Below the pieces are notes generated by a model. It made no database searches, had not been told where the DNA came from, and saw nothing but the letters and a program-made list of their open reading frames with translations. The position numbers were made by a program, and so were the translations under genes. From contig NZ_FRAC01000006.1 of the NCBI RefSeq assembly GCF_900142215.1, positions 434,001 through 498,000 on the forward strand: a stretch of 64,000 nucleotides of DNA, given 5' to 3'. Below are positions 1 to 8,055 of the stretch, piece by piece (the stretch's first letter is position 1; each line of letters opens with the position of its first letter). Source of the DNA: Anaerocolumna jejuensis DSM 15929 (lineage in GTDB: Bacteria; Bacillota; Clostridia; Lachnospirales; Lachnospiraceae).

Positions 1-794
1 ATGTACATTCCGAATTTTCCAGTGACTCGTCCACTCCTATGGAGGATATGATAGAAAAAGCAATTGAGCTTGGACTTGAAAGGATTTGTTTTACCGACCA
101 TATGGACTATGACTTTCCGGTTACTTCTACCTATACCTTTGTCTTCGAGCCGGAGGATTATTTTCGAAAACTTGCGGAGTTAAAAGGTAAATATGAAGGT
201 AAAATAAAAATACTAAGAGGCATTGAGCTGGGACTCCAGCCCCATCTGGGTCAACGCTACCAGCAGCTGGTAAATGAGTATCCTTTTGATTTTATGATTG
301 GCTCCACCCATTTGGTCAGGAAGCTGGACCCTTACCTTTCTGAATACTGGGACGGCCGCTCAAAGGAAGAAGGAGTACGTATGTACTTTGAAGAGATAAC
401 ACAGAATCTTATAACAAATCCCTGCTTTCTTATAAATGGGCATTTAGATTACATGATACGCTATGCCCCCGACACAAACAAGGATTTTACTTATGAGAAA
501 TATGCTGAATCCATAGATACCATGCTGCAGACTATTATCGATCATGGCAAAGGTATTGAGGTCAACACCTCCGGCTTTAAATACGGCCTGTCCGTGCCCC
601 ATCCTCATACGGATATCCTAAAGCGCTACAGGGAGCTTGGCGGAGAGCTGATAACAATAGGCTCCGATGCACATAAGCCAGAGCATCTTGCCTTTGACTT
701 TGACCGGGCAGAAAAACTCCTGCTGGAGCTGGGCTTCCGTTATTATGCTGTTTATGAAGAACAAAAACCTATCCTCCTGCCGCTTGGAAAATAA
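1..794 (+). CDS. hisK: Histidinol-phosphatase, PHP family (5' end outside window)
   Basis: This is the 3' part of a PHP-superfamily phosphatase that hydrolyses histidinol phosphate to histidinol in histidine biosynthesis. The reading frame is open from the first bases, and reads VHSEFSSDSSTP before the first internal ATG at 39. That is the usual N-terminal HxHS metal motif of the family, so the real start lies just upstream and the ATG at 39 is internal. Further metal-ligand motifs are visible: FTDH, GIELG, GSTH, NGHLDY and GSDAH. Length and motif order match the bacterial HisK type of about 265-275 residues. A terminator-like hairpin follows at 879. Other PHP phosphoesterases are possible, but the motif set fits HisK best. 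Confidence 0.85.
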   Translation, partial: VHSEFSSDSSTPMEDMIEKAIELGLERICFTDHMDYDFPVTSTYTFVFEPEDYFRKLAELKGKYEGKIKILRGIELGLQPHLGQRYQQLVNEYPFDFMIGSTHLVRKLDPYLSEYWDGRSKEEGVRMYFEEITQNLITNPCFLINGHLDYMIRYAPDTNKDFTYEKYAESIDTMLQTIIDHGKGIEVNTSGFKYGLSVPHPHTDILKRYRELGGELITIGSDAHKPEHLAFDFDRAEKLLLELGFRYYAVYEEQKPILLPLGK

Positions 795-878
795 GCTGAT
801 AACTTTGCTATTTGCTTTGCCTGCAAAATCTTCAGCACCTGAGTATCTATTATCAGTAAAGCCGGTGTAATAAAATAA

Positions 879-915
879 AAAGCCATGACACTTTTTAAGT
901 GAAATGGCTTTCTTT
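879..915 (+). terminator. Intrinsic terminator after hisK (possibly bidirectional)
   Basis: The stem AAAGCCAT/ATGGCTTT encloses an inner CACTT/AAGTG stem and is followed by CTTTCTT. It ends the plus-strand hisK transcript. An A-rich 5' side means it could also stop the minus-strand mnmA transcript that converges here. Confidence 0.75.
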
Positions 916-986
916 CTTATATCTGATTAATTAATATTAAGGACATCAAGCTGTTTGGATTGTTTTACAGGACTCAATCATATTAA

Positions 987-2069
987 TTATGACCTTATAA
1001 TAGTACCGCCTCCCAGCACATAATCCCCATCGTAAAATACCACTGCCTGTCCGGGTGTTACAGCTCTTTGTGGTTCTTTAAATATACATTCTATAAGGTC
1101 TGCTCCTGTCTTTCGAATAACAGCCCTGGTGCCTCTGTGATTATACCTTATCTTAACATCCACTTCCATTTCACCCTCTAAATCTTCTACGGACATGAAA
1201 TTAAGATTATTGGCATAAAGTTTGTCAGAAAAGACCTCGTCTCCTGTGCCTATTACTACTTCATTGGTATCCGGGCGGATATCTACTACAAATACAGGAT
1301 ATCCTAATGCAAGGTTTAAGCCCTTACGCTGGCCGATAGTATAATGGATAATTCCCTGGTGCCTTCCAATAACTTTTCCATCCATCGTCACAAAGTTACC
1401 TGCCTTGGCTTCCTCTCCTGTGTATTCCTCAATGAATTTAGCATAATCCTTATCGGGAATAAAACAGATTTCCTGGCTGTCCGGTTTGGAGGCAATTCTT
1501 AGATTGATTTTTTTAGCAATCTCTCTTATCTCCGTCTTATTATAATCTCCCACAGGCATCAGGGTATGGGACAGTTGATGCTGAGTCAGATTATATAAAG
1601 CATAGGTTTGGTCTTTTTCTACTGTTACGGACTTTTGAAGGGTATACCTTCCATTCTCCAGCTGCACAACCTTAGCATAATGTCCCGTTGCAATATAATC
1701 AGCGCCAATATCCATGGACCTCTTTAAAAGGGATTCCCATTTAACATACCTGTTACAGGCAATACAGGGATTAGGTGTATTACCACTTTGGTATTCCTTT
1801 ACAAAATAATCCATGACAGCGCATTTAAATTCCTGTTTAAAATTCATTACATAGTAGGGAATCTCAAGGGCAAAAGCAACTCTTCTGGCATCTTCCACAG
1901 CACTTAAGCCACAGCAGCCGCCGCTTTCTTCCTGTATGGTTCTTTCCTCGTCCTGCCATATCTGCATAGTAACCCCGATAACATCATATCCGGCTTCTTT
2001 CAGCAGATAAGCAGTAACAGAGGAATCCACACCTCCTGACATCCCGACTACTACTTTCTTCTTGTCCAA
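987..2069 (-). CDS. mnmA: tRNA-specific 2-thiouridylase MnmA
   Basis: MnmA activates the C2 of the wobble uridine in tRNA Lys, Glu and Gln with ATP and replaces oxygen by sulfur. The N-terminal PP-loop SGGVDSS (residues 11-17) binds ATP. The two catalytic cysteines are visible at C102 (NPCIAC) and C202 (EICFIP). The 360-residue length is normal. It is the last gene of a minus-strand run IscR-IscS-NifU-MnmA, 58 bases behind the NifU-type scaffold gene. That context fits, since the sulfur for MnmA comes from a cysteine desulfurase. The terminator-like hairpin at 879-915 lies downstream. Confidence 0.95.
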   Translation of the reverse strand: MDKKKVVVGMSGGVDSSVTAYLLKEAGYDVIGVTMQIWQDEERTIQEESGGCCGLSAVEDARRVAFALEIPYYVMNFKQEFKCAVMDYFVKEYQSGNTPNPCIACNRYVKWESLLKRSMDIGADYIATGHYAKVVQLENGRYTLQKSVTVEKDQTYALYNLTQHQLSHTLMPVGDYNKTEIREIAKKINLRIASKPDSQEICFIPDKDYAKFIEEYTGEEAKAGNFVTMDGKVIGRHQGIIHYTIGQRKGLNLALGYPVFVVDIRPDTNEVVIGTGDEVFSDKLYANNLNFMSVEDLEGEMEVDVKIRYNHRGTRAVIRKTGADLIECIFKEPQRAVTPGQAVVFYDGDYVLGGGTIIRS

Positions 2070-2127
2070 ACTAATCCTCCTAGCTCCAACAGCAATAAAT
2101 ATCTTCTAGCAGATATTTATTTTCAAT

Positions 2128-2565
2128 TTAGTACTCTTCCGTTACTTCCTCTTCTCCGATATCGGACTTCGGTTTTTCCAGACCATCAATCACAATGTTG
2201 TTCTTTTCCGCATAATCCCAGAGTGCTGCATGAATTGCCTCCTCTGCCAGTAAGGAACAGTGAACCTTAACGGCAGGAAGTCCATCCAGGGCATCCATAA
2301 CTGCTTTATTGGTTATCTTAAGTGCTTCATTGATGTTCTTTCCTTTTACCAATTCGGTTGCCATACTGCTGGTTGCTACTGCGGCACCGCACCCGAAGGT
2401 TTTGAATTTAACATCATTTATGATTCCTTCCTCATCAATATCCAGATAGATACGCATGATATCACCGCATTTTGCATTTCCTACGGTACCTACACCACTG
2501 GCATTTTCTATCTCTCCGACGTTTCGGGGATTTGTGAAATGATCCATTACTTTCTCGCTGTACAT
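2128..2565 (-). CDS. iscU: NifU/IscU-type Fe-S cluster scaffold protein
   Basis: A 145-residue scaffold on which iron-sulfur clusters are assembled with sulfur from the neighbouring desulfurase. The three cluster-ligand cysteines are in place: C33 in AKCGD (with the conserved Asp next but one), C59 in FGCGAA and C103 in HCSLLAEEA. The family is the clostridial NifU-N/IscU form without the extra C-terminal domains of full NifU. The gene sits 175 bases after the cysteine desulfurase and before mnmA. No separate promoter was identified in that gap. The start has a nearby GGAGG-like site. Confidence 0.92.
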   Translation of the reverse strand: MYSEKVMDHFTNPRNVGEIENASGVGTVGNAKCGDIMRIYLDIDEEGIINDVKFKTFGCGAAVATSSMATELVKGKNINEALKITNKAVMDALDGLPAVKVHCSLLAEEAIHAALWDYAEKNNIVIDGLEKPKSDIGEEEVTEEY

Positions 2566-2740
2566 CTTAATTCCTCCGTTGTTTCCTGATGTCCGTGCTT
2601 TCAGTTCCTATTGCCAATCAGGATTTCTTCTAAATTTATATCGGTTTACTATATCCGTTTTTTCTCTGTATTTGTACCTTTTTTCCAACAGCTATCATAA
2701 AATATGCTTTTGCATTCAGGTAAATTATTTATGCCTGCTC

Positions 2741-3928
2741 TTACTGCCTGCTCATGCTCTTTACAAAATCTTCATAAAGAGGAGACATAGAACGGAGCTT
2801 TGTAACAATTTCCTTAATGGTATCCACTACATAATCCATCTCTTCCTTGGAATTATCATCGCCAAGGGTAAGACGTAAGGAGCCATGTGCGATTTCGTGA
2901 GGAAGTCCGATTGCCAATAGCACATGGGAAGGGTCCAGTGACCCGGAGGTACAGGCAGAACCGCTGGAAGCACAGATGTTCTGCATATCCAGCATAATCA
3001 GCAGGGATTCTCCTTCAATAAACTGAAAAGCAAAGTTTACATTGTTGGGCAATCTCCCGGTTCTGTGTCCGTTTAACCTGACATATGGGACTTCTTTTAA
3101 TACTCTGTCAATCAGATAATCCCTTAATTCAATTTCCTTTTTCTGACGTTCCTCCATTGTATTCATGGCTATTTCTACTGCTTTGCCAAAGCCTACGATA
3201 CCAGGCACATTTTCTGTTCCCGCACGTCTTTGCCTCTCCTGGGCTCCGCCGTGTACAAAGGATCTTAATTTAAGACCCTTCTTTATATATAAGAAACCAA
3301 TACCCTTAGGACCGTTAAGCTTATGTCCGCTTGCGCTTAACATATCAATATTCATATCTTTCACATCAAGGCTTACCTGACCGAATGCCTGAACAGCATC
3401 CGTGTGGAAGAAAATGTTATTGGCTTTTGCGATTTCACCGATTTCCTTTATGGGCTGGATTGTTCCAATTTCGTTATTTGCTGCCATAATGGATATTAAT
3501 ATGGTAGTAGGCCTGATTGCCTTCTTTAATTCCTCCATTTTAACAACGCCGTATTCATCTACATCAAGATAAGTAACTTCAAATCCTCTTTTTTCCAGAT
3601 ATTCGCATGTATGAAGAATTGCATGGTGCTCAATTTTAGATGTGATAATGTGATTTCCCTTATCACTGTAAGCTTCCGCAGTTGCTTTAAGGGCCCAGTT
3701 ATCAGACTCTGTTCCTCCTGCCGTAAAATAAATCTCATTGCTTTCGGCATTTAAAGCCTTGGCAATTGTATTTCTTGCCTCATCCACAGCTTTCTTATTC
3801 TGTGTGGCAAGTTCATAAACGCTGGAGGGGTTTCCATAATACTCTGTAAAATAAGGTAACATAGCCTCCACTACAGCAGGACGTGTCTTTGTTGTAGCTG
3901 CATTGTCCAAATAAATCTTCTTTTCCAT
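2741..3928 (-). CDS. iscS: Cysteine desulfurase, NifS/IscS family
   Basis: A PLP enzyme that removes sulfur from L-cysteine, leaving alanine and an enzyme persulfide used for Fe-S clusters and tRNA thiolation. The PLP lysine lies in SASGHK (K206 counted from the upstream ATG) and the persulfide cysteine in GSACTSG (C329). The long SSGSAC loop is typical of the IscS/NifS group I type. I chose the second ATG (3928): an AGGAG lies 9 bases before it, whereas it directly abuts the first ATG at 3937. The gene starts about 30 bases after the Rrf2 regulator and precedes the scaffold and mnmA genes. Confidence 0.94.
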   Translation of the reverse strand: MEKKIYLDNAATTKTRPAVVEAMLPYFTEYYGNPSSVYELATQNKKAVDEARNTIAKALNAESNEIYFTAGGTESDNWALKATAEAYSDKGNHIITSKIEHHAILHTCEYLEKRGFEVTYLDVDEYGVVKMEELKKAIRPTTILISIMAANNEIGTIQPIKEIGEIAKANNIFFHTDAVQAFGQVSLDVKDMNIDMLSASGHKLNGPKGIGFLYIKKGLKLRSFVHGGAQERQRRAGTENVPGIVGFGKAVEIAMNTMEERQKKEIELRDYLIDRVLKEVPYVRLNGHRTGRLPNNVNFAFQFIEGESLLIMLDMQNICASSGSACTSGSLDPSHVLLAIGLPHEIAHGSLRLTLGDDNSKEEMDYVVDTIKEIVTKLRSMSPLYEDFVKSMSRQ

Positions 3929-3957
3929 CTGTGTCATCTCCTAAATTGATTGAAATC

Positions 3958-4437
3958 TTATTGCCCGCATGAAGGCTTAATACGGGTTTCCTTGCTCTCA
4001 GACGTATTTTCATTTGTAATACGCCTGCCCTCTTCCAGCAGTTCCGAGAGGAGCATAGTATCCACCGTATTATTTATACTATCACTTATACGCATCCAGA
4101 CATATTTTGTTACACATGAATTAGCTCCCGTACAGGTATTGCTGCTGCCTTCAATTTCTGCACAGTCTACGGGATTCAAATCTCCCTCAAGAGCTCTTAA
4201 TATATCTCCCACCGAAATTTCCTCCGGCTTCTTTGCCAGAACATAACCGCCCTGGGCGCCACGGATGCTGTTTACTATTCCTGCCTTTTTTAACTTGGCA
4301 ATCAACTGCTCCAGATAGCTGATCGAGATACCTTGTCTTTCCGAAACTGAGCTTAGTGCCACTGCTTCATCCGCACTATTTAAAGCCAGATCGACTACTG
4401 CCCTTAAACCATATCTTCCTTTCGTAGATAATTTCAT
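3958..4437 (-). CDS. iscR: Rrf2-family Fe-S regulator, IscR-like
   Basis: A 159-residue winged-helix repressor of the Rrf2 family. The N-terminus MKLSTKGRYGLRA and the helix-turn-helix around residues 25-65 are characteristic. Three cysteines C92, C102 and C108 form the expected ligand set for a sensory Fe-S cluster. As first gene of the isc operon it most likely represses its own promoter (4510-4538) according to cluster status, as known for IscR. The related cysteine regulator CymR lacks such a cysteine set, so IscR is preferred. Confidence 0.88.
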   Translation of the reverse strand: MKLSTKGRYGLRAVVDLALNSADEAVALSSVSERQGISISYLEQLIAKLKKAGIVNSIRGAQGGYVLAKKPEEISVGDILRALEGDLNPVDCAEIEGSSNTCTGANSCVTKYVWMRISDSINNTVDTMLLSELLEEGRRITNENTSESKETRIKPSCGQ

Positions 4438-4509
4438 TGTACCACCTCTCTATTAGCTACTGAAATTCCTACCATTTTATTTCCGAGTAAATTAGTGTAC
4501 ATTACAAAA

Positions 4510-4538
4510 ATAATAGCATTGTGTATTTAAAAAGTCAA
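4510..4538 (-). promoter_or_regulatory. Sigma-A promoter of the isc operon
   Basis: On the minus strand a TTGACT -35 box (4533-4538) and a TATTAT -10 box (4510-4515) are separated by 17 bases, about 75 bases upstream of the IscR-like gene. The AT-rich stretch just downstream is the expected place for an Rrf2 operator, but I cannot assign one. Confidence 0.7.
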
Positions 4539-4627
4539 TATACTTTACCTTCTATTTTAATTCTTTCTTGTTCGTCCAATGAATATATTAATATGAATCA
4601 ATGGTTAATTAAAGGTTTGTCTAATTT

Positions 4628-6190
4628 ATGTCAAAAAGCAAAAGTAATTTAATAAAGGGTACCCTAATCCTTACCTTAGCCGGGTTCCTCACCCGGATAG
4701 TCGGCTTCTTCTACCGCATCTTCCTGTCCAATGCAATGGGTGCCGAGGCTCTTGGTGTATATCAGCTTGTATTTCCTATCTACAGCATATGTTTTACTAT
4801 ATTTGCTTCCGGTATACAAACTGCCATATCCACTTTAGTAGCTAACGAACTGGGAAAACAGCGCTATACAGGAATTATGAAGGTATTAAGAAACGGAGGG
4901 CTGATATCTGTCAGCCTGGCACTGCTCCTTTCCTTTTTTACCTACCGTTATTCCTCCTTCCTTGCTGTACATATATTAAGGGAGCCGACTACTGCCTCCT
5001 CCCTTAGAATCCTTGCTATATGTTTTCCTTTTTGCGGTATCACTTCCTGCATCAATGGCTATTACTACGGACTGAAGAAAGCCGGAATCCCCGCAACTAC
5101 CCAGCTCTTAGAGCAGGTTATAAGAGTTCTTGCCGTCTATTTTATTGCTGCTTCCGCCGGCGGGGGCAGCTTAAAGGTTACCTGTGACCTTGCGGTCCTT
5201 GGTATTGTATTCGGGGAAATAGCTTCACAGCTTTATAACGTTGGCTCCATGTTTCTTAATAAAACCTCCAGAAACATCCGTAATCTGTCCTCGTCCTTTG
5301 AAGCATTGAAGTCTTCCGGTCCCATGTCCATGAATACGAAGGGTGACGGTCTGACCAGGAGCCTGGTTAAAATGAGTATTCCGTTAACCGCTAACCGCTT
5401 ACTGATCAGTATTCTTCATAGCATAGAAGCAATCCTGATTCCCGCCATGCTGAAAAAATACGGCTTAAGCAGTGAGGAAGCCTTAAGTATATTTGGTGTC
5501 CTGAGCGGCATGTCCCTGCCTTTTATCCTATTTCCCTCAGCCATCACCAATTCACTTTCGGTGCTCCTGCTGCCCACTATCTCCGAAGCCCAATCGGCCG
5601 GCCAAAACAGCCTGATTGAAAGGACCTCCGCTATCACTATAAAATACAGCCTGCTTATCGGCATATTAAGCACCGGTATCTTCATAACCTTCGGCAAGGA
5701 AATGGGGAATCTGGTATATCATAACAGCCTTTCCGGAGATTTCCTTGTCATATTGGCATGGCTGTGCCCTTTTCTTTATATCACTACAACACTGAACAGC
5801 ATTATCAACGGCCTGGGACTTGTTCATCTGACCTTTGCAGGCACTGTACTTGGACTTATTGTAAGGATAGTTATTATTATTGCTCTCGTACCAATGCAGG
5901 GAATAAACGGTTATCTGTTAAGCCTTTTGGTAAGCCAGCTTATTATGACAATCTTTGGAGCTATCCTTGTAATCAAATATATCCATCCGCCCTTTCAGGC
6001 CATGGAGGTTATTGCAAAGCCCGGTATCATCGTTGCCCTGTGCAGCTTTCTAATCCATCAGTTTTATTTACAACTGCCTGCTGCCAGCCAAAGCTTAAAG
6101 TCCGTATTGCTGTTATGTGTATTAATACTTTGCGCCAGTATACTCCTGATGTATATGACTAAAATAATAAACTCAGAGGATTTTAAGTAA
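4628..6190 (+). CDS. SpoVB-like polysaccharide/lipid flippase (MVF/MATE-like)
   Basis: A 520-residue polytopic membrane protein with about 14 hydrophobic segments and the N-terminal pattern GTLILTLAGFLTRIVGFFYRI. This pattern is typical of the stage V sporulation protein B / oligosaccharide flippase branch. In Bacillus SpoVB is needed for spore cortex assembly, probably by moving a peptidoglycan-type lipid precursor. Several paralogs occur in clostridia, so a different oligosaccharide substrate is possible. The ATG has only a weak upstream AGG. The gene stands alone on the plus strand and converges with the diguanylate cyclase gene 20 bases away. Confidence 0.8.
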   Translation: MSKSKSNLIKGTLILTLAGFLTRIVGFFYRIFLSNAMGAEALGVYQLVFPIYSICFTIFASGIQTAISTLVANELGKQRYTGIMKVLRNGGLISVSLALLLSFFTYRYSSFLAVHILREPTTASSLRILAICFPFCGITSCINGYYYGLKKAGIPATTQLLEQVIRVLAVYFIAASAGGGSLKVTCDLAVLGIVFGEIASQLYNVGSMFLNKTSRNIRNLSSSFEALKSSGPMSMNTKGDGLTRSLVKMSIPLTANRLLISILHSIEAILIPAMLKKYGLSSEEALSIFGVLSGMSLPFILFPSAITNSLSVLLLPTISEAQSAGQNSLIERTSAITIKYSLLIGILSTGIFITFGKEMGNLVYHNSLSGDFLVILAWLCPFLYITTTLNSIINGLGLVHLTFAGTVLGLIVRIVIIIALVPMQGINGYLLSLLVSQLIMTIFGAILVIKYIHPPFQAMEVIAKPGIIVALCSFLIHQFYLQLPAASQSLKSVLLLCVLILCASILLMYMTKIINSEDFK

Positions 6191-6210
6191 AAAGCTTGAA
6201 GCTGCACTTG

Positions 6211-7722
6211 CTAAGTATAAAGCTTGAAACTGTTCTTGCCCTCATCTTTTACGGAATAAAGTGCTTTATCCGCACAATTAATTAATTCCGTATAGGTGGT
6301 ACCGTCTTCCGGATATACAGAAATCCCTATGCTTCCGGATACATATACCTCCTGCCCGTTCACCTCATAGGCAGTGCTGAGGGCTTCCCTGAGCAGGTTT
6401 GCTTTATCAATAATGCATTCCATGCTTTCCATATAGCCTAAGAAAACAATAAATTCATCACCGCCGATACGTCCGATAATCTCTCTTGAAAATATCCGCC
6501 TGATTTTATCTATAATAAACACCAGGATATTATCACCGATAAGATGTCCGTAGCTGTCATTTACACGCTTGAAATCATCTATGTCTATCATCATAAGTAT
6601 GTGCTTTGAATTATTGTTGCGCTTTAAGTAATCATCTATGATTTCCTTTGTAGTAACTTTATTATAAACGCCAGTCAGCAAATCCCTCTTGGCTTTATAT
6701 TCAAGCTTCTGCAATTCTTTTTTGTGCAAATCGATATTTACTACCTTGCCAATAACACTGATGGCCACTTTATTCTCGTCATAAATCGTCTTGCCTCTGA
6801 TATGGCACCAGACCAGATCCTGATTTACATTTTTAATACGAAATTCTGCCTCAATCATTTCTTTTCCGCTTTTCAGAGTTCTTGCAAAAAGCTTAAGATC
6901 CTGAAAATCTTCCGGATGAACCATGTCTTTGTTATAGGCATCCACAGCTGAAAAATTCTCAATGACCGGGTCACGTCCATAAACCTCTTTGTACTTGTCC
7001 GCAAATATCATGATGTCGTCGTCGACCTTATATTCAAAAAGGATATCATTTGATATCTCAGCAGCAATCCTGTATCTTTCCTCCTCTAACATAAGCTTAT
7101 CCTGCATATTCTTTAGATCGGTAACATCCAGCAGAACAGCTGAAAAAGCCTTTTCTCCTTCCCTGCCTAGAATGTAATTACCGTTAAGAAGGACATTGAT
7201 AACATCTCCGCTGCGGGTAACCATACGCAATTCAATCTGCCGGTAAATACCATTTGAAAATTGTTCTTTCAGTCCCTTTATTTTCTCCTGGTCCTCCTTA
7301 TAAACAAAATATAAGAAACAGTTATCATATTCCTTCTCGATTTCATACCGGTCATAGCCTGCTATTTCATAAAATTTTGGATTGGCATAAGTAATCCGGT
7401 ACCCGGGCTCCAGACAAAAATTGAGAAAACCGGCATGAACACTTTTTGTGATATGGGCTAATTCCGTTGTAGCCTTCTTCACCTTGTTATTGCAAATTAT
7501 ACTGACGGTAAAGCTTACTATCAGTGATAGTAATAAAAGCAAAAACAGGAATAGCACACCTCCCATTTTTGCTGCCTCATCAAATACTTCATTATCCTTT
7601 ACTGCCAGGTTTATTATAAGTAATACGCTTGCACATGCTGCCAGTCCGAGAGAGATTCCAATGGTATTATTCAGTCTGGGAATCCCTTTTTTCAGAATAT
7701 TATCGGTATTAATCTCCTTCAT
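6211..7722 (-). CDS. Membrane PAS-PAS-GGDEF diguanylate cyclase
   Basis: Predicted to make cyclic di-GMP from two GTP. An N-terminal pair of transmembrane helices (about residues 38-57 and 69-93 of the longest form) is followed by two PAS domains (about 110-215 and 235-350). A C-terminal GGDEF domain has an intact GGDEF motif at 436-440. The product-inhibition I-site RxxD is absent: the aligned residues are FSRE. A GTG at 7770 opens a frame of 519 residues. However, GGAAGG sits 9 bases before the ATG at 7722, which I prefer (503 residues). The gene is preceded by a c-di-GMP-I riboswitch and a terminator, so its product probably controls its own transcription. Confidence 0.9.
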   Translation of the reverse strand: MKEINTDNILKKGIPRLNNTIGISLGLAACASVLLIINLAVKDNEVFDEAAKMGGVLFLFLLLLLSLIVSFTVSIICNNKVKKATTELAHITKSVHAGFLNFCLEPGYRITYANPKFYEIAGYDRYEIEKEYDNCFLYFVYKEDQEKIKGLKEQFSNGIYRQIELRMVTRSGDVINVLLNGNYILGREGEKAFSAVLLDVTDLKNMQDKLMLEEERYRIAAEISNDILFEYKVDDDIMIFADKYKEVYGRDPVIENFSAVDAYNKDMVHPEDFQDLKLFARTLKSGKEMIEAEFRIKNVNQDLVWCHIRGKTIYDENKVAISVIGKVVNIDLHKKELQKLEYKAKRDLLTGVYNKVTTKEIIDDYLKRNNNSKHILMMIDIDDFKRVNDSYGHLIGDNILVFIIDKIRRIFSREIIGRIGGDEFIVFLGYMESMECIIDKANLLREALSTAYEVNGQEVYVSGSIGISVYPEDGTTYTELINCADKALYSVKDEGKNSFKLYT

Positions 7723-7812
7723 TTTCATCACCCTTCCAGATTTGTACATAGACCTACCGTTTTCAGTCACTCCAAATCTGTTTTTTACAATACGAATGAA
7801 AGGATAAACGTT

Positions 7813-7842
7813 AAAAAAAGCTCACGCTTTTACATTGAGCTT
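7813..7842 (-). terminator. Intrinsic terminator of the riboswitch expression platform
   Basis: On the minus strand AAGCTCA pairs with TGAGCTT, followed directly by a run of T. It lies between the c-di-GMP aptamer and the cyclase gene, so it is an attenuator, not a gene-end terminator. Its upstream flank CTAAGCT is complementary to AGCTTAG inside the aptamer, which suggests mutually exclusive folding. Confidence 0.85.
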
Positions 7843-7861
7843 AGACTGCAACATATCCCAT

Positions 7862-7948
7862 TTCGTGCAACTGGCTGTCATATCTGCGTACAGATTTAGA
7901 CCCTAAGCTTTGCGTCCTCATCTTTCAATGAGTTTGCCTATATAAATA
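7862..7948 (-). ncRNA. Cyclic di-GMP-I (GEMM-I) riboswitch aptamer
   Basis: Read on the minus strand, the element shows the GEMM-I core in order. GGCAAAC is followed by a CTCAT/ATGAG stem capped by a GAAA tetraloop, then GGACGCAAAGC, then a TCTAA...TATGA receptor-like pair flanking a hairpin, and GCCAGTTGC. The tetraloop, its receptor and the GACGCAAAGC junction are hallmarks of the ligand-binding fold. The outer P1 helix is less clear to me. The aptamer begins right after the predicted transcription start and sits upstream of a GGDEF gene. Confidence 0.9.
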
Positions 7949-7955
7949 TAGGTCT

Positions 7956-7984
7956 ATTGTACTATACAGCCTTTCTATTTGCAA
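7956..7984 (-). promoter_or_regulatory. Sigma-A promoter of the riboswitch-cyclase transcript
   Basis: On the minus strand, TTGCAA (7979-7984) and TACAAT (7956-7961) are separated by exactly 17 bases. The predicted start is near 7949, at the 5' edge of the aptamer. Confidence 0.75.
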
Positions 7985-8055
7985 ATTAAATCATGCACCA
8001 AAATATTACATAATACACCAGTTTACTTCCTTTGTCTGCCGCTCCCGGCTCAAGT

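Noticed and set aside
5758..6162. Plus-strand 134-codon frame inside the flippase gene
   Set aside because: It is an out-of-frame shadow of the SpoVB-like membrane protein, with odd amino-acid content.
7862..7948. Aptamer first considered as another riboswitch class
   Set aside because: The GGCAAAC, GAAA tetraloop and GACGCAAAGC order is specific to c-di-GMP-I, and the downstream gene is a GGDEF protein.
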